NCBI RefSeq assembly: GCF_028278985.1 | Contig: NZ_JANQTA010000018.1 | Location: forward strand, 88,816 to 152,815 | Origin: Candidatus Nitrosopumilus sp. | GTDB taxonomy: Archaea > Thermoproteota > Nitrososphaeria > Nitrososphaerales > Nitrosopumilaceae | Direction of reading: 5' to 3' | DNA: 64,000 nt | Shown: positions 56,623 to 64,000 of the stretch, piece by piece | Numbering within the stretch: the stretch's first letter is position 1 | How the letters are laid out: each line of letters starts with the position of its first letter | Made by a program: the position numbers and the translations under genes | Notes under the pieces: generated by a model | Told to the model about the DNA's origin: nothing | What the model saw: only the letters and a program-made list of their open reading frames with translations | Databases searched by the model: none

Positions 56623-57580
56623 TTTTTTCTATCATTTGACGGTCTTTTCCAGCCTCATTTCCGCCCATGGTGAGATATCCTTCAGTAATGATTCCGTTTG
56701 CGCCGCTTTGTAGAAGTTCTTCTCCTGCATCATTTAGTTTTGATTCTCTGCCTCCTGAAATTTTGATTACTGATTCTGGAAGTAAGAATCGTACCACAGA
56801 AAATATTCTAACAATTTCGGAATTTGGCAGATCGGTCTGAAGCTCTAATGGAGTTCCTGGCATTGCAACCAATATGTTAATTGTAACTTCTTCAGGATAT
56901 AATCTTCCAAGCTCTAATGCTAACTCTAATCTTTGCTCTCTTGTTTCTCCTAATCCTATAATTCCACCAGTACATAATTCTAATCCTGCATCTCTTGCTA
57001 TTCCTAACGTTTCTAATCTGTCTTCGTATGTGTGGGTTGTACAAATTTCAGAGAATTTTGATTTTGCAGTTTCTAAATTATGATTGTATCTTTTTACTTT
57101 GAGTTCTTTGAGTTTTTTTGCTTGTTCTGGAGTTAGAAATCCTAAACTACATTCAACACTAATTCCTACTTTATTGTTAATCTCTGAAATAATCTTACAA
57201 ACTTTCTCAAAATCTTTTGGTGATGGTTCTCTCCAAGCTGCTACCAAACAATATGATTCAGCACCCTCTTCTTTGGCTTTTCTTGCTTTTTCTACAACTT
57301 CTTCAGGTTGAGGTAATTGGTATGTTTCAATACCTGTGTCAAAAAATGCTGATTGCCCACAAAATGTACAGTCTTCACTACATGCATTTTTCTTAATGTT
57401 GTTTAGTTGTTCTACATCGACTTTTTTCCCGTTAAAATCTTGTGTAATTTCATTAGCACAAATTGCCAAATCCTTGAGATTCTCTTCAGGAATGTTTAGA
57501 AGTTTTTCTGCTTCTATGGCATTAATGCCAATTCCAGAAAATACCTTTTCTTGACATTCTTTGATAAACTCTAAACTCAT
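56606..57580 (-). CDS. bioB: Biotin synthase (radical SAM)
   Basis: CSEDCTFCGQSAFFDTGI; CTGGIIGLGETREQRLELA. Confidence 0.96.
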   Translation of the reverse strand: MSLEFIKECQEKVFSGIGINAIEAEKLLNIPEENLKDLAICANEITQDFNGKKVDVEQLNNIKKNACSEDCTFCGQSAFFDTGIETYQLPQPEEVVEKARKAKEEGAESYCLVAAWREPSPKDFEKVCKIISEINNKVGISVECSLGFLTPEQAKKLKELKVKRYNHNLETAKSKFSEICTTHTYEDRLETLGIARDAGLELCTGGIIGLGETREQRLELALELGRLYPEEVTINILVAMPGTPLELQTDLPNSEIVRIFSVVRFLLPESVIKISGGRESKLNDAGEELLQSGANGIITEGYLTMGGNEAGKDRQMIEKIGLKA

Positions 57581-57622
57581 TGATTTAGTTCAAAATATTC
57601 CATTAATAAAATAATTGGAAAG

Positions 57623-57651
57623 GTTAACCTGCTAGGTATAGGGGGGTTAAC
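57623..57651. promoter_or_regulatory. BirA-box-like dyad upstream of bioB
   Basis: GTTAACC-N15-GGTTAAC (57623-57629 / 57645-57651). Confidence 0.65.
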
Positions 57652-57653
57652 AG

Positions 57654-59012
57654 TTAGATTACTTGATTTTTTGCAGATTTGATGGTTTGAATTGCCCTTT
57701 GAATTAATGAGTCTAGTTCTTTTTCTGCTATGGCTAATGGGGGCACAAGCATGACTATATTGCCTAGAGTTCTCAAATAGATGCCATTTTTCTTACCTTC
57801 TTCAAAGAAAATCTTGTTAATTGATTTTTCTGGTGAAATTGGAGTCTTTTGTTTTTGATCCTGTACTAATTCTATTCCCATAAGCATTCCTTTGTGACGA
57901 ATGTCTCCCACATAATCAATTTTTGAAATCTCGTCATAGTATTTTTCAAACACTTTGGATGTTTTTTGGATCTTTTTTATCAGATTATTCTTCTTGTACA
58001 TTTTCAAATTTTCATTTGCAACTGCAGCAGCAAGTGGATTTCCTGTAAACGTATGTCCATGGAAAAGATGTCTCCACTCATTAAACTCTCCCAAAAATGA
58101 ATCATAGATTTTTTTATTTGCTAGAGTTGTTGCCATGGTCAGATATCCTCCTGTTAACATCTTACCATATGCAACAATATCTGGAGTAGATTTTTGCTCA
58201 TCATATTGTAACATAGAACCTAATCTTCCAAAACCTGTTGCAATTTCATCTAAAACAAATAGCACGCCATATTTTTTACATAACTGAGAAATTTTCCTTT
58301 GAAATCCTTTAGGATAAATTATTACACCTCCAGCTACTTGTGCACCACTCTCCATAACAAACGCTGCAATATCTTCTTTCTTTCTAAATCGTTTTTCAAT
58401 TTTATCTAAACAGTAATTTTGATAATCTGCAATTGTCATTTTTTTTGGGAATCTGTAATTATTTGGAACTGGAAATTGTATTGTTGAAAATAATTGTTTT
58501 TTAAATTTACCAAAAAACTCTGGTACATATCCAACTGACATTGCACCAAATGTATCTCCATGATATCCATTTTCAATTGTTGCAATCTTTATTTTTTTCT
58601 TTTCACCAATGTTTTTCCAATATTGTAATGATAGTTTGATTGCAATTTCCATTGCAGAAGAACCATTGTCTGAAAAAAATACTTTGTACATTCCAGGTGA
58701 AATTTTGATAAGTGATTTTGCTAGTTGCTCAACAGGCTCATTTGTAAGATTAAACATGGATGTGTGTTGTGATATTTTGCTTTGATTTGTGATTGCTCTG
58801 ACTAACTGAGGGTTTGAATGCCCCCATACATTACACCACATTGATGCAACTGCATCAATCATTTTGTTACCTTTTGAATCTGTTAACCAGACACCTTTTG
58901 CCTTTGAAATGTTGGTAAAATCAGACCATTCTTTCATCTGGGTGTTTGGATGCCATACGGAACTAGAATTTTTCAAGTATCTTGAATATTGACAATCTTC
59001 ATAAAAATTCAA
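57654..59012 (-). CDS. bioA: Adenosylmethionine-8-amino-7-oxononanoate aminotransferase
   Basis: KMIDAVASMWCNVWGHSNPQL; LFVLDEIATGFGRLGSM; FHGHTFTGNPLAAA. Confidence 0.95.
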   Translation of the reverse strand: MNFYEDCQYSRYLKNSSSVWHPNTQMKEWSDFTNISKAKGVWLTDSKGNKMIDAVASMWCNVWGHSNPQLVRAITNQSKISQHTSMFNLTNEPVEQLAKSLIKISPGMYKVFFSDNGSSAMEIAIKLSLQYWKNIGEKKKIKIATIENGYHGDTFGAMSVGYVPEFFGKFKKQLFSTIQFPVPNNYRFPKKMTIADYQNYCLDKIEKRFRKKEDIAAFVMESGAQVAGGVIIYPKGFQRKISQLCKKYGVLFVLDEIATGFGRLGSMLQYDEQKSTPDIVAYGKMLTGGYLTMATTLANKKIYDSFLGEFNEWRHLFHGHTFTGNPLAAAVANENLKMYKKNNLIKKIQKTSKVFEKYYDEISKIDYVGDIRHKGMLMGIELVQDQKQKTPISPEKSINKIFFEEGKKNGIYLRTLGNIVMLVPPLAIAEKELDSLIQRAIQTIKSAKNQVI

Positions 59013-59050
59013 CGATAAAGTTAATCAAGCATGATTCAAGAAAGATCTTG

Positions 59051-59737
59051 TTGAAATCCCTTTTTGTGGCAGGAACTGATACTGATGTAGGTAAAACGTA
59101 TGTCACAGCAGGTCTTGCAGTTACTTTACGTAAATTAGGAATAGATGTTGGAGTGATGAAGCCATTTGCTGCAGGAATTGCACAGAAAAAAGGTTACAAA
59201 TCTGAAGATGTTGAGATTATTGCAAAAGCTTCTCAAACAGATGATCCTGAAAACCTTGTAAATCCACAATTTTTCCCAATTCCTGCTTCACCATACACTG
59301 CTTGGAAAAATCTAAAGATAAAACCAAAGATTAGCACCGTTATCTCTGCATACAAGAAACTCTCAAAATCACATTCTATGCTTTTAGTTGAAGGAATGGG
59401 AGGCATCATGACTCCAATTCTCAAAGATTACTATGTGACTGATTTAATCAAAGACATGAAAATTCCTTCTGTTATAGTTACAAGAACTAAAGTTGGAACT
59501 GTTAACCATACTATGATGACTGTAGAGATGTGCAAAAAATACAAAATTCCAGTCAAAGGAATCATCATAAATGATTTTGATTCAGATGGTTACAAAGTAA
59601 AGGAACTTACACGTGACCTCAAAAATCTAACAAACGTACCTATTTTAGGTTCAATTCCATTTATCAAAGACATGAGTGATTCTTCTTTGTATAGAATCTT
59701 CAAGAAAAATCTTAACATGAACTTAATTTTAAAGTGA
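59051..59737 (+). CDS. bioD: Dethiobiotin synthetase
   Basis: LFVAGTDTDVGKTYVTAGLA; VEGMGGIMTPI; TTG start chosen so it does not overlap divergent bioA. Confidence 0.93.
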   Translation: MKSLFVAGTDTDVGKTYVTAGLAVTLRKLGIDVGVMKPFAAGIAQKKGYKSEDVEIIAKASQTDDPENLVNPQFFPIPASPYTAWKNLKIKPKISTVISAYKKLSKSHSMLLVEGMGGIMTPILKDYYVTDLIKDMKIPSVIVTRTKVGTVNHTMMTVEMCKKYKIPVKGIIINDFDSDGYKVKELTRDLKNLTNVPILGSIPFIKDMSDSSLYRIFKKNLNMNLILK

Positions 59738-59741
59738 TAAT

Positions 59742-61019
59742 ATGACATTCAAAGAATATCTTTTCAAAAACTTGTGGATTCAAGTTGTTATTTCATTAAT
59801 TGTTGGTCTTGGTGTTGGATTAATTCTTGGTGATGATGTTGGTGTTGGTCTGGATGATGAAACACTAGATACGATGTCTGATTATCTCAAAATACCTGCC
59901 AACATATTTTTGAGTGTTATTTTGATGATAATTGTTCCATTAATTTTTGCATCAATTGTAGTTGCCATTACTAATTTGGGAGTACAAAAAAAGATGAAGA
60001 CTCTGGGATTGGGAATTGGTGTATATTTTGTAATTACTACCACTATTGCAATTTTGATTGCAATTACTCTTGCTTCAATTATTGCCCCTGGAAGTATTTT
60101 GGATCTTACAGCACTTCAAGAAACACACGACTTGTCTGATGCAGATTTGAAAGTGACTGAAGGATTTTCCCTAGATGATATTCCAGATACAATATCAAAT
60201 GTTATTCCAAGAAATCCAATTGTTTCATATCTTGAAGGACAGATGTTTAGCATTTTGATTATGGCAGTTATTGTTGGTCTATCTATGGCTGCACTTCCAA
60301 GAGATTCTGTAAAACCTTTGTTGGATTTACTAGAATCTATCCAGAAAGTTACGTTATACATCCTGCTTATGGCCATGAAGATTGTCCCCTTTGCAGTTTT
60401 TGGTTTGATTGTCGGCATGGTTGCCAAAGTAGGAGTAGAAACTATGGCTGGTCTAGGAGTTTACATGGCAACAGTAATTCTTGGCCTTGGAGCTATGTTG
60501 CTAGTTTACACAATGATAATCAAGATTGTCGCCAAAAGGCCAATTTCCGCTACATTTTCAAAATTCCGTAATCCACAAACTTTGGCATTCTCTACTGCAA
60601 GCTCAATGGCAACAATGCCAATGACACTGAAAACTGCAGAAGAAGATCTTAAACTTGACAAACGTGTTTCAAAATTTGTAATTCCTCTTGGAACTACGGT
60701 TAACATGGATGGAACTGCTCTGTATCAAGTTATTGCTGTTTTCTTTTTAGCACAACTCTTTGCAATCGAACTAAGTGTTTTGTCCATACTTGTAATCATT
60801 GTTACTTCTCTTTTAGCTTCCATTGGAACTCCTGCAGTACCCGGGGCTGGCACAATTGTATTGTCTACTATTCTCATTACCGTTGGAATTCCACCAGTTG
60901 GAATTTTGTTATTGCTTTCAGTAGATAGAATATTGGATATGATTAGGACTATGGTAAATGTTACAGGTGATCTTACTGCGAGCTGTGCGTTTGATAAAAT
61001 AACACGAGATAAGGAATAG
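59742..61019 (+). CDS. Dicarboxylate/amino acid:cation symporter (DAACS family)
   Basis: FSTASSMATMPMTLKTAEEDL; VIPLGTTVNMDGTALYQ; GTPAVPGAGTIVLS. Confidence 0.93.
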   Translation: MTFKEYLFKNLWIQVVISLIVGLGVGLILGDDVGVGLDDETLDTMSDYLKIPANIFLSVILMIIVPLIFASIVVAITNLGVQKKMKTLGLGIGVYFVITTTIAILIAITLASIIAPGSILDLTALQETHDLSDADLKVTEGFSLDDIPDTISNVIPRNPIVSYLEGQMFSILIMAVIVGLSMAALPRDSVKPLLDLLESIQKVTLYILLMAMKIVPFAVFGLIVGMVAKVGVETMAGLGVYMATVILGLGAMLLVYTMIIKIVAKRPISATFSKFRNPQTLAFSTASSMATMPMTLKTAEEDLKLDKRVSKFVIPLGTTVNMDGTALYQVIAVFFLAQLFAIELSVLSILVIIVTSLLASIGTPAVPGAGTIVLSTILITVGIPPVGILLLLSVDRILDMIRTMVNVTGDLTASCAFDKITRDKE

Positions 61020-61043
61020 TGTTACCAAAAAATAAACTATTGA

Positions 61044-61592
61044 CTATATTCGTAAAATTTTGAATTTGTTTGCTCCTCCAACGTTACTGAATTGAGCAAT
61101 CTCAAAAATTATTTTTGAAAAAGTATTGTTTTGTTTTTCAAGCACAAATGATCTTCTATTAGTCTCGATATTTTCTGATAATACTAGCCAAATGTTTTCT
61201 TTCTCTGGTTGAATTTTCTCTAAATCTTCTAGTTTTTTGTTAATTATTCTTTGATCAGATGATTTTGGTATACAAATGATCAGAGATTTTTTTTCATCTT
61301 TTTCTAATGTTTTGATTCCTGGAATTACTATGTCGATTTCTTGTCCTTGATATTCTACTTTTCTTTGACTGGAAATCAATGAATTTGTTAGTAAATAATG
61401 TAATAATCCTGTAGCAAGAACCCCTACTACTTCATCTTTTTCCCCCATTGTGATAATTTTATCATAACAGTTGTCAATAACCTCATTAATTATAACATCA
61501 AATTTTTTCTCAGAGATTAACTGTGGAATGGTTTTTGAATTGTTTATGTACTCAAATAGATAATCCTTGATTGGATTTACCTCTTCATCCAT
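61044..61592 (-). CDS. Hypothetical protein
   Basis: 182-aa ORF overlapping the HMGS stop. Confidence 0.65.
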   Translation of the reverse strand: MDEEVNPIKDYLFEYINNSKTIPQLISEKKFDVIINEVIDNCYDKIITMGEKDEVVGVLATGLLHYLLTNSLISSQRKVEYQGQEIDIVIPGIKTLEKDEKKSLIICIPKSSDQRIINKKLEDLEKIQPEKENIWLVLSENIETNRRSFVLEKQNNTFSKIIFEIAQFSNVGGANKFKILRI

Positions 61593-62986
61593 TATTCGTT
61601 AAAGACGTAGCGTCTTTCGCCTCTAGATTCTCTGTCTGTTTTGACATGTACTAGAGCAAATTCTTTTGTTGTTTGTAACATTGATTCATTTGGTGATAGT
61701 TTATTTTCATGTAATTTTTCATATTCCTCCCAAGTGAGTTTTCTTCTTTCTCCAATCTCTGCCTCTAGATTCATGTTCTTTACAATTTCTTTGTATTCTG
61801 GTTGGATAACTCCGCTGAATACCATTGCACTACTACCACTACCATATGATCCAAATCCTACTCTTTTTCCTTCCAAATCAATTCCTTTTTGGAATTCATA
61901 TTCTAAACTACTTCTGAATCCCAAGTAAAGTGATGCAGTGTAGAGATTCCCAATCATACTTGATGCAATAAGTGAACTTGCTAATTTTGCTTCGTATACT
62001 TCTTGATATTCTGGAGTCTTAGTAAACAATTTTGTAAATTCATGATCTTTTGCCATAAACTCTTCATCTCCTAGAACTGACTCTATTGTTCCACGAGGAT
62101 CTTTTGGTACTGGTTCTTCAGTTCCTATTTCTTGCAATACTCTCTTCCATCTTGGAAGTTGTCTCCACTCATGTCTAACTAAATATGCTAATGCTTTCTT
62201 TCCCATGTTACTGTATGGTAAGTGCATGTTGATGTAATCCATATGATCAAGAATTGTTTCACCTGATTCTATCTTGATTAATCCAGTCGAAATCACTTTT
62301 TTCTTGTATGCCTCTAATGCTTTTCTAACTTGAATCATGTAAAGCAAATTAGAATACTGACCATGTACAATTGGTGTTTCTTTTCCAAATGGTCTGTAAA
62401 AATCATATTCGTCTTTAATTGATGTGGATGTTACTTTAGGATCAAATGCTAATAATCTAGGGTCGTCATTTAGAAGCATTACAACTGCCCCTGCACCTTG
62501 AGTCATTTCACCACTTGAACCCATATCATATTTTGCAATATCTGATACTACCACAAGAGCATACTTTCCTTCTGCTTCTCCTGCCCTAATCCAATTTGTG
62601 TTATCATATAATGCATAAGAACCACTAACACAGGCAAATTTTGTTTCAACTCCACCACAGTGCTCAAATGCACCTTGTCCGTAAACTTGCTCTAACATTC
62701 CAATCACATATGAGTTCATAGCCTTTGATTCGTCAAATGATGATTCTGTTGATACGTATAATCTTCCAATATCTTCTGGTGATAGTTTGTTTTTTTGCAT
62801 AATTTTCAAACATGCATTTGCTGCAAGAATTGCTGGGTCTTGATTTGCATCAACAATTGCCATTTGAGAAACTCCAAGACCTTTTTGTAATTTTACTGGG
62901 TCTAATCCTCTAGCTGCTGCAAAATCTGCGGCATCAATGTATAGTCTTGGGATGTATATTGCAATATCATCAATTCCAGCTGCCAT
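61592..62986 (-). CDS. Hydroxymethylglutaryl-CoA synthase
   Basis: GIDDIAIYIPRLYIDAADFAAARGLDPVKLQKGLGV; KFACVSGSYALYD; FGSYGSGSSAMVFSG. Confidence 0.93.
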   Translation of the reverse strand: MAAGIDDIAIYIPRLYIDAADFAAARGLDPVKLQKGLGVSQMAIVDANQDPAILAANACLKIMQKNKLSPEDIGRLYVSTESSFDESKAMNSYVIGMLEQVYGQGAFEHCGGVETKFACVSGSYALYDNTNWIRAGEAEGKYALVVVSDIAKYDMGSSGEMTQGAGAVVMLLNDDPRLLAFDPKVTSTSIKDEYDFYRPFGKETPIVHGQYSNLLYMIQVRKALEAYKKKVISTGLIKIESGETILDHMDYINMHLPYSNMGKKALAYLVRHEWRQLPRWKRVLQEIGTEEPVPKDPRGTIESVLGDEEFMAKDHEFTKLFTKTPEYQEVYEAKLASSLIASSMIGNLYTASLYLGFRSSLEYEFQKGIDLEGKRVGFGSYGSGSSAMVFSGVIQPEYKEIVKNMNLEAEIGERRKLTWEEYEKLHENKLSPNESMLQTTKEFALVHVKTDRESRGERRYVFNE

Positions 62987-63089
62987 AAGCTTGCCTCCGA
63001 GATTTTACTAATAAGGCTTGTGTGTCAATTTCTATCAAATATAGGGGGAATTTTTATGATTTTTTTGTACTATTTTCGGTAATTGATCG

Positions 63090-63803
63090 CTAATTTTTTG
63101 ATTTTTCTAGCTCAATTTCAAAAGTTTCTACAAATACCTCATATGGCTGTGCTCCAAATAATCTAGTAATATTACCATCAGGCCCAATAACAAAAAATGC
63201 AGGCGTACCTCCTAATTCTAAACTTCTAGCATCTTCATTACTGGCAAGAATAGTTTGAGAATGAGTTCCTTTTGTCATGCATTCAGACCATTGTTCAATG
63301 TCTAATCCTATTTCTTGAGCAAATCTAAGTTGGTTGTCTGATGATGCCCATCCATTATTTTCTCCTGTCCAATTGTTATACAAAATGTCATGATATTCCC
63401 AAAATAGTCCTTGATCACTGGCACAGTGGGCTCCGTGAGATGATGTTACTGAATCAGGACCGATAATATTGTAATCTTTGAAGATCATTCTAACTTTACC
63501 TGTATCCACATAATTTCTAATGATGGATTCTTCTGTGGAATGAAAGAAAACATTACAAAAATGACATTGATAATCTCCAAATTCTACTAGAGTAACAGGA
63601 GCATCAGTTTTACCGAGAATTGGTGAGCCGTTATCCAAAAACGTCATCATGGTAATTTTTGGTGGTCCAGATTCTTGAATTGTGGGAGCACCTTCAATTT
63701 TTAATTCTGGTTCATTTGAAAAATTATCAAATCCTAAAAATACGGCAACCAATACAACTGCTGAAATCCCAGCACCGATAACTATTGATGGACCATGAAT
63801 CAA
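63090..63803 (-). CDS. DsbA-family thioredoxin-fold protein, membrane anchored
   Basis: APVTLVEFGDYQCHFCNVFFHSTEESII; GTPAFFVIGPDGNITRLFGAQPYEVF. Confidence 0.9.
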   Translation of the reverse strand: MIHGPSIVIGAGISAVVLVAVFLGFDNFSNEPELKIEGAPTIQESGPPKITMMTFLDNGSPILGKTDAPVTLVEFGDYQCHFCNVFFHSTEESIIRNYVDTGKVRMIFKDYNIIGPDSVTSSHGAHCASDQGLFWEYHDILYNNWTGENNGWASSDNQLRFAQEIGLDIEQWSECMTKGTHSQTILASNEDARSLELGGTPAFFVIGPDGNITRLFGAQPYEVFVETFEIELEKSKN

Positions 63804-63870
63804 TGATTTTCAGGTTGTTTTCAGACATTTAGTCTTTTGTAGTATAATTTGAGAAATTTTATATTTTAAC

Positions 63871-64000
63871 TCTGCTCTTTTTCTTTCTTCTTCTGCTCTT
63901 TCTTCTCTTGTTGTTCTTTCTTCTTCTGCTCTTTTTCTTTCTTCTTCTGCTCTTTCTTCTCTTGTTGTTCTTTCTTCTTCTGCTCTTTTTCTTTCTTCTT
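63871..64000. repeat. 54-bp tandem repeat inside a probable low-complexity coding region (minus strand), truncated by window end
   Basis: Unit TCTGCTCTTTTTCTTTCTTCTTCTGCTCTTTCTTCTCTTGTTGTTCTTTCTTCT, two full copies plus a partial third. Confidence 0.85.

Noticed and set aside
63871-64000. Possible CRISPR array at the window end
   Set aside because: Repeats are contiguous without unique spacers and codon-periodic (54 bp = 18 aa); it is a coding tandem repeat.

Overview
The window looks like a low-GC Thaumarchaeota/Nitrososphaerota chromosome (Nitrosopumilus-like). Support comes from archaeal EF-2, archaeal PurP, an archaeal-order ribosomal protein operon including RNase P component 1, a proteasome alpha subunit, an ESCRT-III/CdvB-like protein, and a PEFG-CTERM cupredoxin. 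It is mostly core genome: a purine gene cluster (purP, purS, purQ, purL, purF, purC), an rpl3-to-rpl6 ribosomal protein run, a biotin cluster (bioF, bioB, bioA, bioD), TatA/TatC, CBS-TrkH, HMG-CoA synthase, a CcdA plus redoxin pair, one tRNA-Asn, and many small hypothetical proteins. I saw no CRISPR array, transposase, phage gene or rRNA. The most interesting signals are non-coding: (i) matching GTTAACC-N14/15-GGTTAAC dyads upstream of the predicted TATA boxes of both bioB and the rpl3 operon; (ii) a near-perfect 30-bp palindrome (AATATTTCTAAAYTCGARTTTAGAAATATT) present four times at 35-40 kb; (iii) an operator-like repeat cluster upstream of an HTH regulator; (iv) several candidate structured RNAs or hairpins, including a 775-bp convergent intergenic region rich in hairpins and G/C runs; (v) a histone-H1-tail-like Lys/Ala repeat protein. 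Family calls come from reading motifs, not database searches.
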